NCBI RefSeq assembly: GCF_030295915.1
Contig: NZ_AP027361.1
Coordinates: forward strand, 3,038,001-3,102,000
Direction of reading: 5' to 3'
From: Thalassotalea sediminis
Lineage (GTDB): Bacteria > Pseudomonadota > Gammaproteobacteria > Enterobacterales > Alteromonadaceae
DNA length: 64,000 nt
Notes under the pieces: generated by a model
Told to the model about the DNA's origin: nothing
Databases searched by the model: none
Seen by the model: the letters and a program-made list of their open reading frames with translations, nothing else
Part shown: in pieces, positions 1-7,852 of the stretch
Layout of the letters: the number at the start of each line of letters is the position of its first letter
Numbering within the stretch: the stretch's first letter is position 1
Made by a program: the position numbers and the translations under genes

Positions 1-396
1 GCCATCAGCGAAGAGAGTATTCCAACAATCCATTCAATCAAGGCTTATAATGCATTTACGGAGCAAACGGTTACGGTTGTTGCAGAGGTAAACAATAGCA
101 AACATCAAACGCTTAGCTATACTTGGCAACAAACATCAGGCCCTCGTGTAAAATTTCAAGCAACGAATAACCGCCTGAAGTTCAAAGCCCCTTCTCTTGC
201 TGAAAAGACATCAATATCATTCTCATTGTTAGTTGAAAATAGTGCCCAAGAAACTGCGCAGCGCACGGTGAGCTTCTACATAAACGACTCGGAGCAAATA
301 CCGAATAAACCACATTTATATTTGGCAATTTTAATCTGTAGCTTGCTGTCCTTAGTACTTGAGCTATTAGGGCGAAGAAAACGTGAATCAATTTAA
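1..396 (+). CDS. C-terminal end of a membrane-anchored surface protein (5'-truncated by window edge)
   Basis: Reading frame 1 is open from the first base to the TAA at 394-396 and gives the last 131 residues of a longer protein. The first part looks like a beta-sandwich repeat of the PKD/REJ kind, with a YTWQQTSGP motif followed by KFKAPSL and a SFSLLVEN strand. The end is a hydrophobic stretch (LYLAILICSLLSLVLEL) followed by the basic tail GRRKRESI. That layout fits an exported protein held in the membrane by its C-terminus. No GlyGly or PEP sorting motif precedes the hydrophobic segment. The start, full length and enzymatic domains, if any, lie outside the window, so no function is assigned. 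Confidence 0.65.
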   Translation, partial: AISEESIPTIHSIKAYNAFTEQTVTVVAEVNNSKHQTLSYTWQQTSGPRVKFQATNNRLKFKAPSLAEKTSISFSLLVENSAQETAQRTVSFYINDSEQIPNKPHLYLAILICSLLSLVLELLGRRKRESI

Positions 397-411
397 CCAT
401 GATTCACGTTA

Positions 412-673
412 GGGTCTGTTGATCTTTCGCGTTTATTTTTGCAACAATTTATTGGTATCTAGACAAGGCATTGCAATTAATATGTGGTTATTCCACATGA
501 AAAAGCAATAACGACGTATAAATAACAAAAAACGCTGCCCTTTGGGTTCAGCTAAACGCTATTTCTTCATCGTTGTTCGCAATTTACATGGAATAACCAT
601 GCGACATTGCTCACGCCTTGAACAAAAAGCGTTTAGTTCGAACAAAATTTAATCTCAAAAGGTCAACAGACCC
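412..673 (+). mobile_element. 262-bp MITE-like foldback element, copy 1
   Basis: Non-coding element with terminal inverted repeats GGGTCTGTTGAYC, directly flanked by TA at 410-411 and 674-675. The reverse complement of 39786-40047 aligns along the full 262 bp with about 10 differences, nearly all transitions, and no gap. The two halves are themselves imperfect inverted copies. Each carries a small hairpin: ATGTGG-TTATT-CCACAT in the left half and CATGG-AATAA-CCATG in the right half. There is no open frame of note. TA flanks and short inverted ends are typical of MITEs mobilised by IS630/Tc1-like transposases; that assignment is inference. It fills the space between the surface protein gene and the beta-propeller gene. 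Confidence 0.85.
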
Positions 674-709
674 TAGCTTAATTGCAGCTACTTATAAATT
701 AAAACGAGG

Positions 710-1768
710 TCATTTAAATGCTGCTACTGCGACCTTACCATTGGCACCAGCTGCAATAAATATGTCGCCTTCATTGGCAATGGTATAGAACCCTTGATCG
801 CCGCTCTCAGCGGTTTTATTGTCAAATGTCTGCCAGCTAGCCCCTTGATCAAATGATAAGTCACTGCCTGTTTTGCCAGTAGCAATACAAACACTTGACG
901 AGCAGCTCATCGCTGTTCTCAAGCCCCGCTTTCCTGCGTCAACCGGTTGCCAAATTTTATTAAATCTCGCTATGTTTAAATATGATGCGGGTCGTTGTTG
1001 ATAATCGCCCCCCAGTACAAATAATTCTTGCTTTGCATTAATAGCAAGCCCATAACCACCGGCCGTTTGCGTTTCTTGATAAAGTGGAACGGGTTGTCGT
1101 TGCCAAGACTCGCCCCAGTCATTTGACACATAAACTGATGCAGAAAATCCGCCTGTTGTGATCCAAGCCTTACCATTATTACCCACAAGCAGCGTATTAC
1201 CACTTGCAGCAAATGCCGCTTCTTTTTCTCGAAGTTCCGGTAACTTATTTATGGTAATACGTCGCCACGTTTTACCACCATCTTCTGTTTTCTTAACTAC
1301 ATAAAAGCCATCAACAGGATCCCCAAGTAATAAGCCTACTTGTTTATTCCAAAAATCAATCGAATCAAAAAAGCCTTCCGCTTCTTTATTTTGATAGAGC
1401 AACTGCCAACTATCGCCACCATTTTGCGTTTTAAATAACTTAGACGAATCGCCAGAACCAACGCTCATAATAATCGCAGTATCTTGATCAAATACTTCAA
1501 TATCTCTGAAATCTAGCGCTGAGTGCTGTGCAACAGACTTGTCTAACCACGTTAGGCCACCGTCTTCACTCGTGTATATGCTCCCTTTACTGCCGGTTAC
1601 CCACATCTTACCGTCAACTAATGCGCTACCGCGTAACGAAGGAGTTTTAGCTAAAGTATTTACCTGCCAATCGTAGTCACCGCCATAGGCAGGAAAAACT
1701 AGTGCTAACGTCATTATTAAGCATGTAAGCGTATTATAAAGTTTATGTTTTTCGGTACTTTTTTTCAT
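710..1768 (-). CDS. Secreted YCF48-like / BNR-repeat beta-propeller protein
   Basis: 352 residues. A signal peptide is visible (basic start MKKSTEKHK, hydrophobic LIMTLALVFPAYG, cleavage near residue 29-30). The mature part has at least five Asp-box/BNR signatures of the form S/T-x-D-x-G-x-[TS]-W: TSEDGGLTW, TQNGGDSW, TEDGGKTW, SNDWGESW and SFDQGASW. These mark a sialidase-like or YCF48-like beta-propeller. YCF48 itself helps assemble photosystem II; bacterial relatives in non-phototrophs are mostly uncharacterised, and the sialidase catalytic residues cannot be confirmed here. It stands alone: a MITE-like element lies 36 bp beyond its stop and a divergent HDOD gene lies upstream. No good ribosome binding site precedes the ATG. 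Confidence 0.75.
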   Translation of the reverse strand: MKKSTEKHKLYNTLTCLIMTLALVFPAYGGDYDWQVNTLAKTPSLRGSALVDGKMWVTGSKGSIYTSEDGGLTWLDKSVAQHSALDFRDIEVFDQDTAIIMSVGSGDSSKLFKTQNGGDSWQLLYQNKEAEGFFDSIDFWNKQVGLLLGDPVDGFYVVKKTEDGGKTWRRITINKLPELREKEAAFAASGNTLLVGNNGKAWITTGGFSASVYVSNDWGESWQRQPVPLYQETQTAGGYGLAINAKQELFVLGGDYQQRPASYLNIARFNKIWQPVDAGKRGLRTAMSCSSSVCIATGKTGSDLSFDQGASWQTFDNKTAESGDQGFYTIANEGDIFIAAGANGKVAVAAFK

Positions 1769-1950
1769 ATTTTAGCTACTTTTATCTACTTTTTTTTATA
1801 AGAAAACACCAATTTTTAATTGTCTCAAAACAAATAATAAGCGATAGTAAAACGTTGATTTTTTGTACAGACAGGCGTTTTTCCAATTATGCATGACATA
1901 ATGAGGGGAAAAGCATATTAAAAACAAGAACAATTCAAAAGAATAACATT

Positions 1951-2799
1951 ATGCTTCAAGTTGATGAAAAAATACTAATGGACATAAAACGTGGTTTTTC
2001 AGTTCCGCCACAACCAGATCTATTACTGCGCCTACAAGAATTAATGAGCCAAGAGGAGCCAGATATTAATGAAATTTCAGCCCTTATCTCTCAAGATGTA
2101 GCCGTTTCTTCAACCATTATAAAAACCGTAAATTCACCGGTTTATGGTTTATCACGATCAATAGCAGACATTAACCGAGCAGCAAAATATATTGGGATTA
2201 CGGGTATTTCTACGCTCGTTACAGGCATTCTCATGAGAAAATGCTTTAACCAATGCGACTCCAGTATAGCGTTAGAAGAGTTCTGGGATAACGCGCAACA
2301 CATTGCCAATATGTCTGTACTTATTGGTAAAAACATTAAATTGGCTATATCAACAGATAAGTTGTTTTCTTTAGGGCTGTTTCATGACTGCGGTATTCCT
2401 GTCATGGCAATGAAGTACCAAAATTACTCAGAGATATATCAATATGCCCATAACACACCAAGTGAAACATTAACGGACATTGAAGACTCGCTATATCAAG
2501 TTAACCATGCGACGTTAGGGTATTATGTCGCGTCGTCGTGGCGTTTACCCAAAGACCTATGCCAATTAATCTTATGTCATCATGATCGCACGTTTTTATT
2601 GTCCAATAATAAACGTTGCGCTCAGGTTTATTTTTCTATACTAAAAATGGCAGAAAACATTATTTATCAGCAAAAGCATTTTCGTGATACAACAGATTGG
2701 GCTTATCTTAAAAATGACGTCTTAGCTTGTTTAGACTTTGAAGAAGATCAGTATATCGATTTACTTGAAGACAGCTTATCGTTACAAGAAAGTGCTTAG
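1951..2799 (+). CDS. HDOD domain signalling protein
   Basis: 282 residues, cytoplasmic, with an HDOD domain covering about residues 15-215. Hallmarks are the helical segment SVPPQPDLLLRLQELM, the run ISQDVAVSSTIIKTVNSPVYGL, and the HD-like pair FHDCGIP and CHHDRTF. HDOD proteins are HD-superfamily members that usually lack catalytic activity and act in signalling, motility or stress regulation. No second output domain (EAL, GGDEF or kinase) is attached. It converges on the hybrid histidine kinase gene with only 19 bp between the stops. A 6-bp inverted repeat, ATTATG-CATGA-CATAAT (1887-1903), lies upstream and could be an operator. The target process is unknown. Confidence 0.85.
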   Translation: MLQVDEKILMDIKRGFSVPPQPDLLLRLQELMSQEEPDINEISALISQDVAVSSTIIKTVNSPVYGLSRSIADINRAAKYIGITGISTLVTGILMRKCFNQCDSSIALEEFWDNAQHIANMSVLIGKNIKLAISTDKLFSLGLFHDCGIPVMAMKYQNYSEIYQYAHNTPSETLTDIEDSLYQVNHATLGYYVASSWRLPKDLCQLILCHHDRTFLLSNNKRCAQVYFSILKMAENIIYQQKHFRDTTDWAYLKNDVLACLDFEEDQYIDLLEDSLSLQESA

Positions 2800-2818
2800 A
2801 CGCAATGAGGTAACCTAT

Positions 2819-5800
2819 TTAGGTAAGAAAACGATTTAGTACTAATTGTACTTTTTCTTGATTAATAGGTTTAGCAATATAGTCATCCATACCTGCCGCT
2901 AAACACTTTTCTCTATCACCCACCATGGCATTTGCCGTCATAGCTACAATGGGGATTTTTTGATAGTCCACGCCCGCTTCACCAGAGCGTATAGCTTCAG
3001 TAGTTTGATAGCCATCCATTTCAGGCATTTGACAGTCCATTAAAATTAATCCGAATTTTATCTCTTGATTATTTAACATTTCTAGCGCTTCAATGCCATG
3101 TTTAGCAACTTCACTCTTATAGCCTAGCTTTGTTAATACGCCCTTTGCAACAGCTTGATTAATTCGATTATCTTCAACAAGCAGAATCGGAGACTTATTC
3201 GCAACTTCCTCAATTGTACCTTCGTCACTAAGCTGTAATAACTCACTTTCAAAGCCTCCATCAGTTACCGTTTCCTCGCTACTAATAATCGACAATAACG
3301 TTTTTGGCGTGATCGGTCTTGTTACCTGTTTGTGAAGGTTTAACGCCATCAGTGAAATAACACTGCTTGGCATATTTATCGGCGTCATAACAACTAGTTT
3401 GATTTGATCAAATCGACTATCAGCGTCAATTAATTCAACAAGGTGATGTTCATCAATCTGCGGTATTTCAATATCAATCAACATAATATCAAAAAGCGCT
3501 TTATCTGCTGCAATACGTTGATTACATTTCAGCATTGCTTGTTCAGCGTTATTTACAAATTCAGCTTCAATGCTCCACTTTGCAAATTGGCGGCAAATCA
3601 TTTCACCATTTGAACGGTTATTATCTACCACTAGTACAAATAAAGGTTGCTCTAATTCAGGCTTTACTGGTTTTATCTCTTTGGCTTTAGATAATTGAAG
3701 CTCACAAATAAACTCGCTGCCCTCACCTTGTTCACTGACAACGCGAATATTTCCATTCATCTGCTCACACAACCGCTTGACGATAGCTAGACCTAATCCA
3801 GTACCGCCGTATTGTCTCGTTGTAGAAGCATCAAGTTGCTCAAAGACATCAAACAATCTTCCTTGCCTTGCTTTAGGTATGCCAATACCTGAATCTTTAA
3901 CAGAAAGAAATACTTGCCAGTGATGCACAGAAACGTCGTTTAATGTCACGGTTAGTATAACTTCTCCATCATCTGTAAATTTGATTGCATTAGCTACAAG
4001 GTTGATAAGAATTTGTCGGATGCGATTTGGGTCACCCATCACCAAGCATTGCTCAACACCTGTTGCATCAAGAATCAGTTCTAGTCCTTTCTGTTGTGCT
4101 TGCAAAGACATCGATTGTACAAAACTACTCACCGTATCAATAATGTTGAATTCAATATGTTCCAACTCTAATTTACCGGCGTCAATTTTTGAAAAATCGA
4201 GAATATCATTTATTAGCGTAAGCAATGAATGTGCACTTTCTTGCGCTATTGATAAACGTTGATATTGGTCATCTGCAAGAGGGGTGTCTTGTAATAGGTC
4301 GAGCATACCAATTATACCATTCATTGGAGTTCGAATTTCATGGCTCATACTTGCCAGAAATTCACTTTTGGCTTTTGCGCCTTGCTCTGCTTGAAGTTTA
4401 GCTTGCTTCAACGCATTCTCATTTTTTACACGTTCTGTAATATCATAATTAACACCAATCAATGAAGAAGGGGCGCCACTATCGTCATACACTGCAATTG
4501 CTGCGGCCTTAATATGGCGAATTTCTTTATTTTTTAATACGATTCTAAATTGAACATCAAATCGATTACCGTTTTCGAGCGCATATGCTAAGGCATTATT
4601 TGCTTGTTCGAGATCGTCAGGGTGTACACGCTCTCGCCAAGAACTAACATTACCTGAGAATTCTGAACGTTTTACATCATAGAGCTTGTACATCCAATCG
4701 TCCCACTTGAGCTCTTCAGAAGTGATGTTGTATTCCCAAACGCCAATACCCGCCGAATCTGCAGCAAGTGTCATTCGTTGGTTATAGCGTTTTATCTCTT
4801 CAGCAGCTCCTATGCGCTCTGTGATATCTTGAATAGAGCCAAAAACCTTAGTACAAGTACCATTTTCTAATTCAGCAGTTCCTCTAGCGGCAACCCATAT
4901 TTCATTACCCATAGCCGTAACAAGCTGACATTCAACACTAAATGATCCGCCTTCAGATATCGCTTGTTGCATCGCTTTTTCAATACTATTTCGGCTCTCC
5001 CCTACTTTATAAAATTGCAACGCAGCTTTTAAACTGGGGCGATAATTGTCATCTACTTCATGAATTGCTTTTGTCATCGATGACCAATGCAAAGTGTTGT
5101 TCAATAAGTCTACTTCCCAGGCACCAATTTTTGCTTGCTGTGCCATTTGTTCCATCGTACTTTGCTGAACAAGCATACGCTTTTGTTGTCTTTGTCTTGT
5201 ATACTCTGCGCCAAGCCAATTACCGATTAACTGAATGAGCTCTAATTCGCGCGTACTAAACGGTTTTGCCGAAGCATCTGGACTTGAAAAATTTAAAGTA
5301 CCAAAACGCTTACCTTCCACATAAATAGGAACACCAATATAACTTTCCAATGAAAAGTTTTCATAGCAAGGGTGATGACGAATTTCACTTGTACCCACGT
5401 GGTGGAAAGCTTTCGGGGTATTGGCTAAATAAGTATGCCAACAGTAAGTATCTGCAAAGGTAAATTTTGTGCCAGGAATTAATTCATCACCTGGCGAGGT
5501 GCAATGAAGAACCGTGTACTGTTCATCTTCAATTTCACTGACGATACCAATAGGTAAGTTAAATAATCGCGTTCCTAAGGTTAGTAATTCGTCGATTTTT
5601 TCTCTAAAAGATAATTCGGTATTAGCGGTGATTCTGTGTAGCTCGCTCAAGGCTAATTCAGTTTGTTTTTGCTCTGCAATATCATTTTGAATAACAATAA
5701 AATCAATAATTTGCTCTTGTGCATCTTTAAGCGCAACTATCGTTGTATCAAACCATAAGGTTCGTCCTTTGCTGTCTAGGTTGATCGACTCATCATGCCA

Positions 5801-6700
5801 ATAGTTATCTCGCCTACAGGTGTTAAAGATGTCTGAAAACTCTTGTTCAGTGTAACTCTTGTCACAAATAGTACGTACATCTAATCCGCTGGCTTCACGT
5901 GCATCATAACCATAAACGTTGATGAAATTATTATTCACATAAGTCAATTTTCCCGTTAAATCAACGCGGTAAACCACCGCATGCTGGTCAATAGCAAATT
6001 GAAATTCAGCACTTTCATTTTTTGCCCGCAACAACGCGATATAATTGCGTTGAATAATCGCTTGAATAGGCTTAAACAATATAAAATAGGCAATGATCAA
6101 AACAATAATAGAGATGAACCAAGTAATTGTTTCAAAGGTTGTGGCAGTATTCACGCGTTGTTGCGCTTGTTGCTCTACTATGGATACCGCATGATCTAAA
6201 TCACTAAGTAGCTCTTCAACAGCTAACGGTGCAAAATTTAACTTGATAAACCTTTCAATTTCTTCACTATTTTTGATGTTAGCAACAAGTTCAGCATGCT
6301 CTGTAAATTGAGCAATGCGTTTATTTAAATCAATCGGTGGTTCGAAATACATAGCTCGCAATTGCGAGGAAAATAAAGCTTCGTTTGCTAACATTGTATT
6401 GGTCAAGTACTGCTGATTATCAGTAATTTTTTCAGAAGCTAAACGCAGAGACTCAAGAATGAAGCTGGGATCTTGTTGCTTTTCAATAGCATTGATGTAT
6501 TGGTGAACTCGCAGGGTTATCTTTTGCGAAAGCATACGTTGCATGCCAGCAATATTTATGACGCGCGCATCATATTGTTGCTGTTCAATCATTTTACTTA
6601 TAACAATATAGGAGGAAGTTGCTAACAATGCCAAAACGCATAATGCAATAATATTACGTCGACTTACTTTTCGTATTAACGACAATTCATCCACGACCAC
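2819..6700 (-). CDS. Multi-domain hybrid sensor histidine kinase (PilJ-like sensor, PAS, GAF, HisKA, HATPase, two receivers)
   Basis: 1293 residues. TM1 is about 17-36, a periplasmic PilJ/NarX-type helical domain with INIAGMQRMLSQK follows, and TM2 is about 192-214. Then come a PAS domain (about 230-345), a GAF domain (about 360-500), two more PAS domains (about 515-775), HisKA with SHEIRTPMNG (phospho-acceptor His787), HATPase motifs (NLVANAIKF, DSGIGIP, GGTGLGLAI) and two receivers. The receiver aspartates are Asp1076 (LIDIEIP, a divergent domain) and Asp1222 (LMDCQMPEMDG). There is no C-terminal HPt domain, so a separate phosphotransfer protein would be needed. The GTG at 6700 may not be the true start; a GTG at 6694 is better spaced from AGGAC. 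It lies 9 bp after the sugar dehydrogenase gene, so is probably cotranscribed. The ligand and regulon are unknown. Confidence 0.9.
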   Translation of the reverse strand: MVVDELSLIRKVSRRNIIALCVLALLATSSYIVISKMIEQQQYDARVINIAGMQRMLSQKITLRVHQYINAIEKQQDPSFILESLRLASEKITDNQQYLTNTMLANEALFSSQLRAMYFEPPIDLNKRIAQFTEHAELVANIKNSEEIERFIKLNFAPLAVEELLSDLDHAVSIVEQQAQQRVNTATTFETITWFISIIVLIIAYFILFKPIQAIIQRNYIALLRAKNESAEFQFAIDQHAVVYRVDLTGKLTYVNNNFINVYGYDAREASGLDVRTICDKSYTEQEFSDIFNTCRRDNYWHDESINLDSKGRTLWFDTTIVALKDAQEQIIDFIVIQNDIAEQKQTELALSELHRITANTELSFREKIDELLTLGTRLFNLPIGIVSEIEDEQYTVLHCTSPGDELIPGTKFTFADTYCWHTYLANTPKAFHHVGTSEIRHHPCYENFSLESYIGVPIYVEGKRFGTLNFSSPDASAKPFSTRELELIQLIGNWLGAEYTRQRQQKRMLVQQSTMEQMAQQAKIGAWEVDLLNNTLHWSSMTKAIHEVDDNYRPSLKAALQFYKVGESRNSIEKAMQQAISEGGSFSVECQLVTAMGNEIWVAARGTAELENGTCTKVFGSIQDITERIGAAEEIKRYNQRMTLAADSAGIGVWEYNITSEELKWDDWMYKLYDVKRSEFSGNVSSWRERVHPDDLEQANNALAYALENGNRFDVQFRIVLKNKEIRHIKAAAIAVYDDSGAPSSLIGVNYDITERVKNENALKQAKLQAEQGAKAKSEFLASMSHEIRTPMNGIIGMLDLLQDTPLADDQYQRLSIAQESAHSLLTLINDILDFSKIDAGKLELEHIEFNIIDTVSSFVQSMSLQAQQKGLELILDATGVEQCLVMGDPNRIRQILINLVANAIKFTDDGEVILTVTLNDVSVHHWQVFLSVKDSGIGIPKARQGRLFDVFEQLDASTTRQYGGTGLGLAIVKRLCEQMNGNIRVVSEQGEGSEFICELQLSKAKEIKPVKPELEQPLFVLVVDNNRSNGEMICRQFAKWSIEAEFVNNAEQAMLKCNQRIAADKALFDIMLIDIEIPQIDEHHLVELIDADSRFDQIKLVVMTPINMPSSVISLMALNLHKQVTRPITPKTLLSIISSEETVTDGGFESELLQLSDEGTIEEVANKSPILLVEDNRINQAVAKGVLTKLGYKSEVAKHGIEALEMLNNQEIKFGLILMDCQMPEMDGYQTTEAIRSGEAGVDYQKIPIVAMTANAMVGDREKCLAAGMDDYIAKPINQEKVQLVLNRFLT

Positions 6701-6709
6701 GTCCTAATG

Positions 6710-7852
6710 TTATTCGTTAAGGGTGAGTTTATATATACCTTTACCATCTAAACCTAGATAGATTGTACCGTCAATACCTTCAAGTAAACTTCTTACGCGT
6801 CCTAAATTCGATAAAAGTTTGTATTGTTTAACCTTAGCACTGGTTAAAACATCGACAACAACAATGTAACCAAATTTCAATGATCCCAGTAGTAATTGCC
6901 CTTTCAGTCTAGGATACTTATCATTAGAAACAAAAATTAGATCTGAAGGTGCAATCGACGGCTTCCAATATAAAGTTGGCTGCACCATCCCTTTTTTTTC
7001 GGTTAATTGCGTAAAAATAGAACCATTGTAATTCACGCCGAAACTAACGATTGGCCAACCATAGTTTTGACCTTTTTGGATCAGGTTTAATTCATCTCCA
7101 CCACGTGGTCCATGTTCATGTGACCAAAGTTGCTTTGTTGCTTGATGAAAATACAAGCCTTGTGGGTTTCTGTGTCCTAATGAATAAACAGCTGTTTTTG
7201 CGTTATCGACATGAACAAAAGGGTTGTCTTTAGGGATACGACCATCTAAATGTAGTCGATATATTTTGCCACCATCAAGGGCAATATTTTGAGGGTTTAT
7301 ATCTCTAGCACCACGGTCACCTATTGAAAAGTACACGTATCCTTGATCATCAAAGGCTATTCTACTGCCGTAGTGTTGACCGCGTACAGAATTTTTCTCG
7401 CCTTTATACAAGACTTCAAGTTCTTCCAATGCTTTTGCATTCAAATTTAGCTTAGCTCTTGCTAACGCGGTATGGCTACCCTGCCTTTTTCCTTCGGGGC
7501 TTGCATAAGTCAAATACAGCCATGGTTGTTGGTCAAACGTTGGTGATAAAGCGATATCGAGCAATCCACCTTGCCCGTTGGCATCAATAACAGGCAAACC
7601 AGAAATTTCGCTTTTTTTACCTGTTTCTACATCCACCAAATATAATAAACCTGCCCTTTCGGTAACGAGCAACTGCCCCGATGGCAACTGCACCATTGAC
7701 CAAGGTACGTTGATACCAGAAGCCACAGGTGACGTTGAAAATTTACCTGCATACTTGTCAACATCAAGTGGGTGTGAGTCAAACGCGCTGGCCTGGCCTA
7801 CTATCAATAACGAGAATAATAAACTGGTTAGCAATGCTAATTTACCTGACAT
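6710..7852 (-). CDS. PQQ-dependent aldose sugar dehydrogenase family protein (YliI/Asd-like), secreted
   Basis: 380 residues with a signal peptide (LALLTSLLFSLLIVGQASA). The mature part is a six-bladed propeller of the glucose/sorbosone dehydrogenase family. Family motifs are present: NVPWSMVQLPSG, LLVTERAG, GGLLDIALSP, the blade with GHRNPQGLYF, and EHGPRGGDELN followed by GQNYGWP. The histidines and the RGGDE segment correspond to the active-site and calcium/PQQ-binding parts of soluble aldose sugar dehydrogenases. It would oxidise aldoses in the periplasm if PQQ is available; no PQQ synthesis gene is in the window. Its start overlaps the RND pump stop by one base (TAATG). Family assignment is firm; the actual substrate is not known. 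Confidence 0.85.
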   Translation of the reverse strand: MSGKLALLTSLLFSLLIVGQASAFDSHPLDVDKYAGKFSTSPVASGINVPWSMVQLPSGQLLVTERAGLLYLVDVETGKKSEISGLPVIDANGQGGLLDIALSPTFDQQPWLYLTYASPEGKRQGSHTALARAKLNLNAKALEELEVLYKGEKNSVRGQHYGSRIAFDDQGYVYFSIGDRGARDINPQNIALDGGKIYRLHLDGRIPKDNPFVHVDNAKTAVYSLGHRNPQGLYFHQATKQLWSHEHGPRGGDELNLIQKGQNYGWPIVSFGVNYNGSIFTQLTEKKGMVQPTLYWKPSIAPSDLIFVSNDKYPRLKGQLLLGSLKFGYIVVVDVLTSAKVKQYKLLSNLGRVRSLLEGIDGTIYLGLDGKGIYKLTLNE

